Notes: generated by a model from the letters alone, not told the origin. 64,000 nucleotides of DNA from Pedobacter glucosidilyticus (GCF_002483235.1 NZ_DLHN01000028.1:75951-139950); one strand, 5' to 3'; counted from the stretch's first letter, positions 1 through 9,560 are shown. A program made the numbers and translations.

Positions 1-630
1 AGCTTTGTCTTCTGGCAAAATCATGGTAATAACAATTAAAATTATAAGAACTAAAATAAGGCTACATGTTAATATCAATTTAGTTTGTTCTCTGGTATCA
101 GTAATTATTTTCTTTTCTTTAATTTCTTGATACTTTTTATGGCTATTGATTTTCTTAATATTGTTTTCTAAACTATCAAACAAGTTGATATTGTTATATG
201 ATTTTAGCAAAGCAATGGCCTCCTCACTTTTATTGTGCGTTTTTAATGTTATGACATGTTTTAATTGTGCACTTTTTAGATCAACCAGATATAGTAATTG
301 ATTAATTTGTTCTTTCTCATTTTGAGATAGTTCTTTGTATGCTAATATTTTCTTAAATCTTTCTTTCTCAAAATTTATCCTAAAACTAGCTTTATAATAG
401 TTTTCTAAATAAGCCTTATTTTCTGTTAGCAAATAACCTCTTTTGGCAGACTCTGCATCTTTAATATTCTCTAATAAGGAATAAGAGCTCACTGTAAAAT
501 CGTACTTACTTTGTACGGATTCATAAGTTCTGCTGATTTCATCATACGACCTAAAAAGCAAGAAAATATCAAATAAGATAATACAAGCACAAATAGCAAC
601 TAACAGGTAAATGGTTTTATTCTTTTTCAT
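1..630 (-). CDS. CHASE3-domain membrane sensor (probably a histidine kinase), N-terminal part only
   Basis: Reading the minus strand from the ATG at 630 gives 210 uninterrupted codons that run off the window edge, so only the N-terminus is present. Residues about 7-27 form a first membrane segment and about 185-206 a second. The stretch between them is helical and polar and carries the CHASE3 signature AKRGYLLTENKAYLENY at about residues 62-78. CHASE3 is an extracytoplasmic sensory domain found in histidine kinases and adenylate or diguanylate cyclases. The output domain lies outside the window, so kinase is the likeliest guess from family knowledge, not something seen. It is transcribed divergently from the DUF1905 gene. 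Confidence 0.75.
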   Translation of the reverse strand, partial: MKKNKTIYLLVAICACIILFDIFLLFRSYDEISRTYESVQSKYDFTVSSYSLLENIKDAESAKRGYLLTENKAYLENYYKASFRINFEKERFKKILAYKELSQNEKEQINQLLYLVDLKSAQLKHVITLKTHNKSEEAIALLKSYNNINLFDSLENNIKKINSHKKYQEIKEKKIITDTREQTKLILTCSLILVLIILIVITMILPEDKA

Positions 631-826
631 TTTATGCTATTAAACGATAGTGATGATGTTTTGTTTAACTTTTTAAAACATTTAATGATGTAAACTTAAA
701 CAAAACATTTTCTTCATGAAAATTTATCCATAAATACAACCTTTCTTATTTTATTGCGTAAAAAACAAAAGCGCATATATTAAATTGATTAAATTATTTT
801 AAATATTGGTTTGGTTTGGTTTTTAG

Positions 827-862
827 AACGGAATGCTGTAAAAAGATTCCGTTTTATTTTTT
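827..862 (+). terminator. Intrinsic-terminator-like hairpin between divergent genes
   Basis: Arms AACGGAAT (827-834) and ATTCCGTT (846-853) pair perfectly, with an 11-nt loop, and are followed by TTATTTTTTT on the plus strand. On the minus strand there is no matching U-tract, so it is directional. It lies upstream of the DUF1905 gene at 945 and downstream of no plus-strand gene. It may therefore be an attenuator or the end of a short untranslated transcript. The rest of the 315-base gap between the two genes is very AT-rich and shows nothing else I can name. Confidence 0.45.
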
Positions 863-944
863 TAAAATCCTGATGTTTCTTTTCATTAATTATCCAATAG
901 TCTAAACAAATCTTAATATTGCTGAGTTTAATAAGCTATAAGAG

Positions 945-1400
945 ATGGATTATTTAGTAAAAGATGAAGAATTAACGATACAATACGCAGCGGGTATGGG
1001 CGCTTGGACATATCATTTACTTATCCCTCATACGGCACATTTGAAAGGTCGTTGGGGTTCTTTAAAAGTTTCGGGTAGTATAGATGGATTTCAAATTAGC
1101 TGTAAAAATTTATCTCCCCGAAAAAAATCAGATAAACTTTTGGCTATTAACGAAGAAATTAGAAAAGCTATTGGTAAAAACGCCGGAGATAAAGTAAAGG
1201 TGTCTTTGTATCTGGAAACCATCAAAAAAATAGAAGATTACAAACAAATATTATTAAGTTTTGAAGATGCTCAGCTCATAGAAAAATTTAAACTATTGGA
1301 CTCTAAAAAACAAGAAATGATTTTTCATGATATTTTATCACAACCTGATGAAGATAAACAGGTAGAAAAAATAATTTTTTACATCCAAAAACTTAGTTAA
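945..1400 (+). CDS. DUF1905 / YdeI-like protein
   Basis: This is a 151-residue soluble protein. Residues about 25-90 match the DUF1905 beta-barrel pattern: KGRWGSLKVSGSIDGFQ, then AINEEIRKAIGKNAGDKVKVSL, which resembles an AbrB-like swapped hairpin. The C-terminal third is rich in Lys/Glu and helical, as in the YdeI/OmpD-associated family that often follows DUF1905. No enzymatic function is established for the family. It has no signal peptide and no operon partner: the divergent sensor is upstream and the convergent antiporter gene ends 31 bases downstream. Confidence 0.75.
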   Translation: MDYLVKDEELTIQYAAGMGAWTYHLLIPHTAHLKGRWGSLKVSGSIDGFQISCKNLSPRKKSDKLLAINEEIRKAIGKNAGDKVKVSLYLETIKKIEDYKQILLSFEDAQLIEKFKLLDSKKQEMIFHDILSQPDEDKQVEKIIFYIQKLS

Positions 1401-1430
1401 ACATCATCTCAAACTAATTATGTTTGTATA

Positions 1431-2501
1431 CTAAGGGTAAATGATAAAAAATATAAAGGCAAAAAGATTCACTAAAAGTACTACTCCATAAACAATATTG
1501 GTTCTGCCACTACTTAACGAAAGCATGGTAATAAATACAGAGAGTCCTAGAAGAATGATAGATTTAATATCTAAGCCCAATATAATCTTCATATCATAAA
1601 TTAAGCAAACAACTGCAACACTGGGTATGGTTAAACCAATACTAGCCAATGCAGAGCCTAATGATAAATTTAAACTGGTTTGTAATTTATTTTTTCTAGC
1701 TGCAATGATGGCTGCAATGCCTTCTGGTAATAAAATAATTCCTGCAATAATAACCCCAACCAAGCTTTGCGGTAAGTTATGATGGATAACGATGCGTTCT
1801 ATCGTAGGAGATAAAGTTTTTGCCAACAGTACCACAATGCCCAAGCTTACAATCAGGAATATTAAACTTAATATAAAAATGCGCTTATTAATGTTAACCG
1901 GAGTATGCGTGTGGTTTTCATTTTCTTGTATTAAGAAGTAGTTTCTGTGCCTGCTGGTTTGTGCCATTAAAAATACTACGTAGATAACGATACAAACTAT
2001 AGAAGCAAACAAAAGTTGTGGGGTAGAATAATAGGAGCCCTGTACACTAACAGTAAATGTTGGAATAATCAGGGTAAAAACTATAATAGAAATTATGGAT
2101 ACTAGGGCTATAGTAACAGAATGTTTTGAAAATGTTTGCTCATGATGTTTTAATCCACCAATAAACAAACAGAGGCCAACAATACCATTTAAAATAAGCA
2201 TAGTTGCCGAGTAAACAGTGTCTCTGGCCAAAGAAACAGCCTCCTGACCGCCAGAAACCATTAAAGATATGATGATAGAAACCTCTATAACAGTGATAGA
2301 AATGGCTAGTATGATGGTACCATAAGGTTCTCCAACCTTGTGTGCAATAATTTCAGAATGATGAACCGCAGATATTACACTTAAAATGAGCAATAAACTA
2401 GCAATCATCTGAGTAATGGCACTATTATCTATAGCACCAGAAAAAAACAGCAACCATGCTATTGTTGGGATTAAAATAGTCCATTGTAAGAATAGTCTCA
2501 T
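1431..2501 (-). CDS. chaA: ChaA-type Ca2+(Na+,K+)/H+ antiporter
   Basis: This 356-residue, almost entirely hydrophobic protein belongs to the CaCA superfamily. The first alpha-repeat carries HHSEIIAHKVGEPYGTIILA with following acidic residues in the helix (ITVIEVSIIISL). The second carries LPEGIAAIIAARKNKLQTSL and a Ser/Gly-rich helix. These are the inverted repeats that line the ion pathway in ChaA-like exchangers. The length matches the family (about 350-370). Its role is extrusion of Ca2+ or monovalent cations under alkaline or salt stress. It stands alone, with about 170 bases separating it from the operon upstream. Confidence 0.88.
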   Translation of the reverse strand: MRLFLQWTILIPTIAWLLFFSGAIDNSAITQMIASLLLILSVISAVHHSEIIAHKVGEPYGTIILAISITVIEVSIIISLMVSGGQEAVSLARDTVYSATMLILNGIVGLCLFIGGLKHHEQTFSKHSVTIALVSIISIIVFTLIIPTFTVSVQGSYYSTPQLLFASIVCIVIYVVFLMAQTSRHRNYFLIQENENHTHTPVNINKRIFILSLIFLIVSLGIVVLLAKTLSPTIERIVIHHNLPQSLVGVIIAGIILLPEGIAAIIAARKNKLQTSLNLSLGSALASIGLTIPSVAVVCLIYDMKIILGLDIKSIILLGLSVFITMLSLSSGRTNIVYGVVLLVNLFAFIFFIIYP

Positions 2502-2674
2502 GCTTTAAAGATATAATTATTTATTTTTTTAGAAAATAGATAGTAATTCGTGATTATTACTCCTTAGCTAACTTATAAGTATAGATAGCAAAAAAATAAA
2601 CTTATGATGTTAACATCAGATATAATCTTTGGTTTTTTATAGCTAAATAATTGGTAATATAATTTAGATTTAAG

Positions 2675-3979
2675 CTAGGGCTTTTCTTCTTCTTCTTTTA
2701 AAGCCTTAGCTCGCCAATAATTAGCCAAAATAGAACCTGAAATATTCATCCAAGGACTAAAAACTGCTGCTGCAAGTCCAACTGTACCTAATTTACCCAT
2801 TGTACCAGCTAAGCCAGAGGCCATACCTCCATTTTGTAAACCTACTTCGAAAGCAATGGTGCGGGCAGAGGGCTTATCCATACCTAATAATCGACTAAAT
2901 ACATAACCAAAAAAATAACCTGCTGCATTGTGGATAACAGCTACTAGAAATAAAAGCAAGCCTACTTGCATTAAATTTTCTCTCCCTGCTGCTGTGGTTA
3001 CCGTAGTGAAATAAATAATCCCTGCCATAGAGACGTAAGGCATCATCCCATCTAAATTTTTAAACCTATTAGCCAATTGGTGATAAGCAAAACCGATGAT
3101 GATAGCACCAGCAAAAAAGTTTAAAATCTCTAAGCTTTCTAATACAGGTAAAGAGAAATAATTACTTAAAATAGCCCATAAACCTGCTAACTGAGTGATT
3201 AACCATAAAATAGCCAAAATACAAATGAACTTTACTTTTCTAACTTCTTTTGCAGAAGCAGTTTTTAAATAATCATGAATAAGCGCTGCCATAATAGGGA
3301 TGATCACAATTTTAATAATCTCCATCATCATATTGATGAATTTCACCTCGATAAGTGTGCCGGCTAATAATTTCATCAAAAAGGGCGTCATTAAGGGTGC
3401 AAAAAGCGTAGTAATAGCTGTTACCGTTACAGAAAGCACCAAATTACCTTTGGCAATATAAGTCATCACGTTAGAAGCCAAACCACTAGAACAAGAGCCT
3501 ATAAGGATGATACCGGCAGCAATTTCCATCTCAAAATGAAATATTTTAGTAAGGATAAAACCCATGATAGGCATCACGGTAAAGTGGCATAATAAGCCAA
3601 TGGTAATGCCTTTTCCAGTTTTACTGATGCCTGTAAAATCTGAAATTTTCATGTGCATGCCCATGCCAAACATCACCAATTGTATCACAATAAGGATGAG
3701 CCATTTATTACGTAAATCAAAATCTCCCCATTTCTGAAAAGCCGTGGGAAAAATCATACCAGCTACAACGGCGGTTATTATCCAAGCTGTGTACTGATAA
3801 CCCTTTAAAGCGGGTAAAGCACCTATACCAATAGCTGTGGATATGGCTAATCCTAAAGCCGCATATTTCCAAAGTTGTGGATCTTGTAGGCTTAAACCAG
3901 CTATCAAAAGTAGTAATGCAACGATAGCCAGAAATAAGCAGATTTTACGTAACGTGAGCATGGTGATAGAATTAAGCAT
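2675..3979 (-). CDS. Bile acid:sodium symporter (BASS)-family transporter
   Basis: This 434-residue integral membrane protein has about 10-12 hydrophobic segments. The two crossed-helix motifs of the BASS/SLC10 fold are visible: GSCSSGLASNVMTYIAKGN at about residue 165 and GLQNGGMASGLAGTMG near residue 380. It is longer than the usual 300-330 residues because of an extra hydrophobic N-terminal region of about 80 residues. BASS proteins move organic anions with Na+. As the last gene of the RLP/kinase operon (8-base overlap with the gene before), it most likely imports the organic acid this operon degrades. The substrate is inferred from context only. Confidence 0.85.
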   Translation of the reverse strand: MLNSITMLTLRKICLFLAIVALLLLIAGLSLQDPQLWKYAALGLAISTAIGIGALPALKGYQYTAWIITAVVAGMIFPTAFQKWGDFDLRNKWLILIVIQLVMFGMGMHMKISDFTGISKTGKGITIGLLCHFTVMPIMGFILTKIFHFEMEIAAGIILIGSCSSGLASNVMTYIAKGNLVLSVTVTAITTLFAPLMTPFLMKLLAGTLIEVKFINMMMEIIKIVIIPIMAALIHDYLKTASAKEVRKVKFICILAILWLITQLAGLWAILSNYFSLPVLESLEILNFFAGAIIIGFAYHQLANRFKNLDGMMPYVSMAGIIYFTTVTTAAGRENLMQVGLLLFLVAVIHNAAGYFFGYVFSRLLGMDKPSARTIAFEVGLQNGGMASGLAGTMGKLGTVGLAAAVFSPWMNISGSILANYWRAKALKEEEEKP

Positions 3980-4637
3980 GGATGATTTTAGCCAGTTCTT
4001 GTATCGCTATGGCAGGACTAGCCAGTATAGGAACAATTTTATCTTCGGCACTTAAGCCATCAACCACACGAGCCATAGAAGCTTGTGCCAATAAAATAAC
4101 ATCTACTTCTTTACTTAATGCTTTTAATGCCGAACCTACCATTTCATCATGCTTAGCGGAATTTCCACTCATTAAAGCTTCAAAAGCACCATCGCAAAGC
4201 TTAGCAACCAAAGTAATTTCTTTACCTGCTGCTATGGCTCTTCTTCTTACCAAATCGCTGGTAGGTTCTAAAGTGGTAGGCAAGGTAGCTATAACGCCAA
4301 TACGTTTACCACTTTGTACAGCTTGGTCTGCCATAGCTTGGTCTACTCGAATCACTGGAACTTGCGTAAGGCTAGCAGCAGTTTCTACCGCTGCACCAAT
4401 AGATGAGCAGGTTACCAAAATATAATCGGCCCCGGCAGCTTCTGCTGATGCTACCTGATTAACAACTCTTTTAGCTGTTGCCGGAGTAAGCGTTCCCTTG
4501 CTGATGACATCTTTAATTAAACTATCATCAACCATATTAAAAACTTTTGTATTGGGTAAATGGGTTTCGCAAAGTCCTTGAAATAAAGGTACTAAGGTTG
4601 CAGAAGTATGAATTAATCCTAATGTTTTAGTTTGCAT
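3972..4637 (-). CDS. Aspartate/glutamate racemase-superfamily protein lacking the second catalytic Cys
   Basis: This 221-residue cytosolic protein has the Asp/Glu racemase (hydantoin racemase-like) fold pattern: N-terminal GLIHTSATLVP, then LVTCSSIGAAVET with Cys77 at the first catalytic position. The second half normally carries LGCAGM, but here reads LLAQASMARV, so Gln185 stands where the second Cys should be. Two-base racemization needs both cysteines. This protein is therefore more likely a single-base enzyme (isomerase, decarboxylase or hydrolase), an inference by analogy with arylmalonate decarboxylase, which also has one Cys but at the other position. It lies between the kinase (9 bases) and transporter (overlap), so it probably acts in the same pathway. 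Confidence 0.75.
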   Translation of the reverse strand: MQTKTLGLIHTSATLVPLFQGLCETHLPNTKVFNMVDDSLIKDVISKGTLTPATAKRVVNQVASAEAAGADYILVTCSSIGAAVETAASLTQVPVIRVDQAMADQAVQSGKRIGVIATLPTTLEPTSDLVRRRAIAAGKEITLVAKLCDGAFEALMSGNSAKHDEMVGSALKALSKEVDVILLAQASMARVVDGLSAEDKIVPILASPAIAIQELAKIIHA

Positions 4638-4646
4638 GTGTATGTC

Positions 4647-6020
4647 TTATGAAATTTTTCCTGATTGTATATGTTCAAAATAGTTGGGCGCACCTACTTG
4701 GCCGCCTTTAAAATTTATTTCAATGCCATCAGCTGGCGAGTTTGGTGCATAAGCTTTGCATAAAGGTGCTCCAGGACTTAACGGAGCTATCATTTCTACG
4801 GCTTCTATACCCAAAGCTCTGGCAGCATAGCTAGATGTATCACCGCCTGCTAGTAATAATCGTGGTAGTTTTACCTCTTCTAAAATGGCTCTGGTGATAT
4901 TTCCCAAGACCGTACCTAATAAAGAGGCAGAAGTTAGCTGCTCATCTTGTTTTAAGATTTTTCCGGTATTGGCTAAACGTTCATCATCCGGGCCTTTACT
5001 GGTATGGATAACCACATTTTTTTCGGCTCTTAAAAACGTTACAGCTTTGGTAATTACCTTAAGGATTTCTTCATCTTGCTGCTTGGCTATGGCTACAGTA
5101 TCTAAAGCAATTTCCTCAAAACCAATGGCTACAGCCTGATTTATTTGTTGGGCAGTAACCGGAGAGCAACTGCCAGAAACCACTAACAAAGGCTTTACAG
5201 CGCTAGGCTGAGGCCAATTTTCTTTGTTTTTAATACGACCGATACGATTCCAATATAAACCTAAAGCCATTTCTATTCCAGATGAACCAACTGAGAAAAG
5301 GGGATGGTCCCGAGGGGCTATATTGGCCAGTAACTCGCCAATACTTTCCATGTGTGTGGCATCAATAGCATCAAAAAGTATCACCTCATTTCCTTCTGCT
5401 ATCAGAGAATGAAGTTTTTCTTTTCTTTGTTCGCTTTCTTTGGCGATATCCAGAATATCTAATAAGCCTGTTTTTACAGTACTTTGTTTAGCCAGATGTA
5501 AGCGTAAATCACTCTCTGTTGCTGGCGTAGTAGGGTGCTTGCTCATGGATGGGTGGCGGTCTAAGCGGTAAATTTGTCCTTGGCTACCTATCCCCATACG
5601 GGCATATAAATTACCAAAAGTACAATATCTGCCTAGGGCAGGGGCAGCAACCACTAAAGGCACCAAAGTTTTAAAGACAGATTGCCCCGTTTTTATAGCA
5701 ATGCCAATATTTCCTCTTTCTGGTGACGAGTCGAAAGTAGAGCATATTTTATAATGCACATGCTCTGGATTGATAGCTTTTAAAGCTTCAAAAGCTGGTT
5801 TTAAGGTGGCTTCCATAGCTTTCGGGCTCATGGTTCTGCTCATGCCTGCAATGCCAATAGCTTGTAAATCTGGGTATTGCTGTAATTGTTCTTTGCTTGG
5901 CGCTGATATGAAGAGCATGGTTTTAATACCTGCTTTACTCAAAAACTCAAGCGCATCGGTAGAGCCAGTAAAGTCATCACCATAAAAAGATAATAATAAC
6001 CTGTTTGCTGTTATGCTCAT
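4647..6020 (-). CDS. DUF1537 four-carbon/acid-sugar kinase, OiaK-like
   Basis: This is a 457-residue two-domain kinase. The N-terminal substrate domain has GDDFTGSTD (14-22), KICSTFDSSPERGNIG (91-106) and HPSMSKHPTTPATESDLR. The C-terminal nucleotide domain has LLAGGDTSSYAARALG and the closing FKGGQVGAPNYF. DUF1537 kinases phosphorylate the terminal hydroxyl of acid sugars (threonate, erythronate, 3-oxo-tetronate, 3-oxo-isoapionate). Pairing with a RuBisCO-like protein is the arrangement known for D-apionate catabolism (OiaK with OiaT or OiaX), so 3-oxo-isoapionate is the best guess for substrate, unproven here. The start overlaps the RLP stop by 4 bases, suggesting translational coupling. 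Confidence 0.85.
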   Translation of the reverse strand: MSITANRLLLSFYGDDFTGSTDALEFLSKAGIKTMLFISAPSKEQLQQYPDLQAIGIAGMSRTMSPKAMEATLKPAFEALKAINPEHVHYKICSTFDSSPERGNIGIAIKTGQSVFKTLVPLVVAAPALGRYCTFGNLYARMGIGSQGQIYRLDRHPSMSKHPTTPATESDLRLHLAKQSTVKTGLLDILDIAKESEQRKEKLHSLIAEGNEVILFDAIDATHMESIGELLANIAPRDHPLFSVGSSGIEMALGLYWNRIGRIKNKENWPQPSAVKPLLVVSGSCSPVTAQQINQAVAIGFEEIALDTVAIAKQQDEEILKVITKAVTFLRAEKNVVIHTSKGPDDERLANTGKILKQDEQLTSASLLGTVLGNITRAILEEVKLPRLLLAGGDTSSYAARALGIEAVEMIAPLSPGAPLCKAYAPNSPADGIEINFKGGQVGAPNYFEHIQSGKIS

Positions 6021-7276
6021 GCTTTTTTGCCAAATTTTTCTACAGAAAGAGCAAACTCTGGGTATTGTTGTACCGCTTCCGTGATGCTTAAGCCGTTTAC
6101 AGCAGCTTCCCAGGCTTGTTTTAATGCTATAACACCAGCACTAGCACCTTGTGGATGCGCCAAAATACCACCACCTGCCATGTAAAGTAAATCGGTAGTT
6201 TGGGTACGTCTGTAAGTTTCTGGTGCTTGGCCACCCCATTGTCCGGATGATACTACAGGTAAAATACCATAACCACCTAACAATGGTTTCTGGCATGATT
6301 TGATAGATTTAACCACAGAGTCATCAGACTCCCAAAACTTATTTTGGATGCCATTAACATGGATTTGATCTACCCCAACCAAGCGCCATAGCTTTTGATA
6401 AGCAGTAAACGCTATCCCTAATAAAGGGTGGCGGTTAAGCATTCCCCAACCATTTCTATGTCCGTGGATACATAGCTGTCTGTTATCGCATATTTTTTTA
6501 ACTCCTGCTAAGCCCACACTGTTTAAACTTATCATAGCGCAAGTACCACCGTGGGCAATAATAGTTTCGTAATTCCTCTGCATCTCATCAATCTCATTAC
6601 TGATATTGAAAGCATACATTACTTTTTTACCTGTTTTATCGGCGTGTTCATTAATCACCCTCATTGCAGCTTCTACTCTTTTAGCAAAAGGTGAATTAGC
6701 AGAAGACGACATCAATTCATCATCTTTAATAAAATCTATACCAGCAGTTACAAGGGTTTTTACCAAATCTGCGGTTTGTTCTGGCGACATGCCAATGCTA
6801 GGCTTAATAATGTTGCCTATCATAGGTCTATCGTAAACTTTTGTAAGTGCTCTAGAACCCGAAACACCAAAAGCCGGACCTTCAAAATGTAGTCTAAAAG
6901 AATCCGGAATTTCAATATCCATCAGTTTTAAACCTGTAAATTGGCTAAGCTCATATAAATTCCCTTGCAGGGTAGAAATCATCACCGGAAGGTTATAGCC
7001 AAAATTTTCTATAGACCATGATATTTCTAGGTTAGCCCTATGGTATTTTTTACCAGCAGTCATGATACCAGGGATAGCAGGTTCATCAACCGTTTCTAGG
7101 TATTGGATATTTTCTACCCGGGCAGCAAATCTGTTTTTTAGCTCTTCGGTTTCACCGGGTACAGCTACAAAAGTTCCTGATGATTGCTCACCAGCTAGTA
7201 TTTGTGCGGCTTTTTCAATTTCTAAAGGTGTTTCTATGTAATAATGTGCGGTTACTCTTTCCATATTATTGCTCAA
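6017..7276 (-). CDS. RuBisCO-like protein (form IV), likely acid-sugar-phosphate C-C cleaving enzyme
   Basis: This is a 419-residue RuBisCO large-chain homologue. Visible active-site features are Lys158 in NIIKPSIG, the carbamylation/metal site DFIKDDE with Lys184, Asp186 and Glu187, HGHR (271-274), His306, SSGQWGG (343-349), and the phosphate loop AGGGILAHPQG. The CO2/O2-chemistry loop 6 Lys of true RuBisCO (GKxEG) is absent: the region after His306 reads VNGIQNKFW. It is therefore not a carbon-fixing enzyme. Beside a DUF1537 kinase the family precedent is 3-oxo-isoapionate-4-phosphate decarboxylase (OiaX) or transcarboxylase/hydrolase (OiaT). The start codon lies 11 bases inside the upstream hydrolase gene. 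Confidence 0.9.
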   Translation of the reverse strand: MSNNMERVTAHYYIETPLEIEKAAQILAGEQSSGTFVAVPGETEELKNRFAARVENIQYLETVDEPAIPGIMTAGKKYHRANLEISWSIENFGYNLPVMISTLQGNLYELSQFTGLKLMDIEIPDSFRLHFEGPAFGVSGSRALTKVYDRPMIGNIIKPSIGMSPEQTADLVKTLVTAGIDFIKDDELMSSSANSPFAKRVEAAMRVINEHADKTGKKVMYAFNISNEIDEMQRNYETIIAHGGTCAMISLNSVGLAGVKKICDNRQLCIHGHRNGWGMLNRHPLLGIAFTAYQKLWRLVGVDQIHVNGIQNKFWESDDSVVKSIKSCQKPLLGGYGILPVVSSGQWGGQAPETYRRTQTTDLLYMAGGGILAHPQGASAGVIALKQAWEAAVNGLSITEAVQQYPEFALSVEKFGKKA

Positions 7277-9560
7277 TAAAATTGATGATATCTTTTCTTC
7301 TGTTTTCAGGTGTTACTTTTAAGTGTTTTAGCTTTCCGTTTTTTAGGCTTGCTTCTACAATAGTTTGTTTTGGGGCGTGTAGTTTAAAGCTTACGTCTTT
7401 ATTTTTAGGCCAAGCAGGGAAGAGCATGATTTTATCTCCATCACATTGCATTAGCATTTCTTGTAAACCTATCATGCCAGAGCCTCCCCAGTTATGGTCT
7501 GGTGTCCAATCAAATCCTGGTCCCCAAAAAGCTGGAAATCTTCTGCCCGAGTCTTTCAATTTTAAAGTGGTTAAGCGGTAAGCTTCATCGGCTAAACCCA
7601 AACGGGCAGCAAAAATATTATCCTGTTTCCAACCCACATGGCTTCTAAATTTTAGCGCATCAGGGTCGTATGTATAAGTATGAATAGCTGTATCTAAACC
7701 CGCTTTTCCCAATCCAAATATCCCCCAAGGGTAAACCGGGTAAAGCTGAGGTGTTTCGGTATTATTGATACGCTCCCAAAGCTTAGCCGGGGTAATGGTC
7801 GTTTTTCCATTTACCACACGGTAAGAAATAGGAGGGATACGTTTTAACATGGTTTCCCATTGTGTTTTTTGTGTGGCAGATAAATAAGTGTTATGCAAGA
7901 CTAGCAAACGCTCTAATACAGTTTTTAAGGCTGCAATGGTAGAATTTGAATTATAAGTCATTTTATAAGTCTCGGCAGCAGAACCCGGGTATAAAATCAA
8001 ATGTCCGTTAGCATCCAGAGTTTTGCTACCTCTTTGCTTGGCTAAATAAGTATAATGCTCGTTAAAAAAAGTTAAGCAGCTTTCTATAAAAGGAATGTAT
8101 TTTTGGATGTTTTTGCCTGCATAGTTTTCATGCTCTAGCATCATCATACAAAACTCTAAAACAGTATCCCACTCGTATTCTAGCCAAGCATTATATTCCA
8201 TTCCTTTATCATAATCGGCAGGCCTTTTCCATCCATATTCTGCCGGGTTTGGTAGTCCGAAATTCTCCAATTGCTCTGTAAAAGATGCGCCTTTATGCTT
8301 CCAGTAGAATTGGGTGCGTAGCTCGGCATTTTTCAAAGCATTCAGGTAGAAATTAAATTGAGGCAACATCAAATCAAAATCTCCCGATTTTAACATGGGC
8401 CAATACACCAATCTCTGGTTTTGTGCGGTATGCGTACCACCTCCCCAATTCCTGAAATCGGGAGTAAATTTTTGGGTGCTATCGGTTAAAGAAGGGTCGT
8501 AAGTAAACAAACCGCCGTTAAACTTGGTAGGCCATTGTCCAAAGGCGTTACAACCCAACATGTATCTAAAAAGCTGGTAATTTCTACCTATTTGCCAATC
8601 TTCAGTGTTTTCTGCTGCTTTGGTGTAGATATAAGAGCGCTGCCAGTAATTACGCCACCAGGAGAGGGTGTTCTCTTCTGCTTTTTTGTCTTTTAAAGCT
8701 TTAAGCTGAGCTTCTTTAAGCTCATTTTTCCAAGTCTGTATGTTTACCGTTTGCGCTCGGTATAAAGTGATGTTAATTTGCTGATATTTACTCGGCTTGA
8801 TACTGCTTAAACGCCAAGCTTTAAAATCAGTATCCAGATATTTTCCTGTTTGGATACCAGCAGCTTTCATATTGTTTGCGCTGATGATACCACCCGACGT
8901 TAAATGCGCTAAAGGATTGTATAAACTATCTTGAATATTGGCCAAACCTTGCTGCTTAACGGTAGCATCAAAAACGGTTTGCTTACGATTTCTATGGTAA
9001 AACAAGATGTTGGTTTGCTCAAAAGTAATGCTATCGGCATAAACCACAACGGGTTCTTGTGGTGCCCATTTCCAAGAGTTGGCATTATTGGCTTTCCCTT
9101 TTAATGACCTGTCTTGGTAACGCCAGCTTTCATAAATCAATTGAGTGTGTATGGCTTTCTTGCTTCTTACCTCTACACGAATATTGGGATGAAAAACATC
9201 TACACTTATTTTTACACTAGTACCATCGCCATCAATGGTAATGAAACCCTCTTTTAAATGAAGTTCTTGCTTAAAAGCACCATTAGCAAATGGGTTGGGA
9301 CTCAGCTTTATTCGTACCCTGCCTAGCTTTAAAAGCATATTATGCTCATCAAACGTACCACTTTTAGAAAGGTAAAACAGGATGTCGTTATCTTCTGTCC
9401 AAACATTTAGGCCTATATCTCCACCTCCGCAAGGCATAGATTCCCCAGAGTTTTTACTTTGCGTAAGCCAAACCGGGTGATATTGCTTAATATCTTGCGC
9501 AACAGCAGTTAACCGAAGTGTTATAATAAAAATCAGGCTATATAAAGTTTGTTTTTTCAT
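7266..9560 (-). CDS. Secreted GH95-like / DUF5703-domain glycoside hydrolase
   Basis: This 764-residue protein starts with a signal peptide (about residues 1-21, ending VAQ). The N-terminal beta-sandwich contains ESMPCGGGDIGLNVW and LSKSGTFDEHN, the DUF5703_N pattern. The rest is an (alpha/alpha)6-barrel; DHNWGGSGMIGLQEMLMQ near residue 690 matches the conserved end of the GH95 barrel. A small C-terminal beta-domain follows. GH95-type enzymes remove alpha-L-fucose or L-galactose residues from plant polysaccharides, but this subfamily has no assigned specificity that I know of. It abuts the esterase gene with no spacer and overlaps the RLP gene, linking periplasmic glycan trimming to the acid-sugar pathway. 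Confidence 0.75.
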   Translation of the reverse strand: MKKQTLYSLIFIITLRLTAVAQDIKQYHPVWLTQSKNSGESMPCGGGDIGLNVWTEDNDILFYLSKSGTFDEHNMLLKLGRVRIKLSPNPFANGAFKQELHLKEGFITIDGDGTSVKISVDVFHPNIRVEVRSKKAIHTQLIYESWRYQDRSLKGKANNANSWKWAPQEPVVVYADSITFEQTNILFYHRNRKQTVFDATVKQQGLANIQDSLYNPLAHLTSGGIISANNMKAAGIQTGKYLDTDFKAWRLSSIKPSKYQQINITLYRAQTVNIQTWKNELKEAQLKALKDKKAEENTLSWWRNYWQRSYIYTKAAENTEDWQIGRNYQLFRYMLGCNAFGQWPTKFNGGLFTYDPSLTDSTQKFTPDFRNWGGGTHTAQNQRLVYWPMLKSGDFDLMLPQFNFYLNALKNAELRTQFYWKHKGASFTEQLENFGLPNPAEYGWKRPADYDKGMEYNAWLEYEWDTVLEFCMMMLEHENYAGKNIQKYIPFIESCLTFFNEHYTYLAKQRGSKTLDANGHLILYPGSAAETYKMTYNSNSTIAALKTVLERLLVLHNTYLSATQKTQWETMLKRIPPISYRVVNGKTTITPAKLWERINNTETPQLYPVYPWGIFGLGKAGLDTAIHTYTYDPDALKFRSHVGWKQDNIFAARLGLADEAYRLTTLKLKDSGRRFPAFWGPGFDWTPDHNWGGSGMIGLQEMLMQCDGDKIMLFPAWPKNKDVSFKLHAPKQTIVEASLKNGKLKHLKVTPENRRKDIINFIEQ

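Noticed and set aside
6017..7276. RLP as a genuine carbon-fixing RuBisCO
   Set aside because: The loop-6 Lys motif is missing, no phosphoribulokinase is present, and the neighbours are acid-sugar genes.
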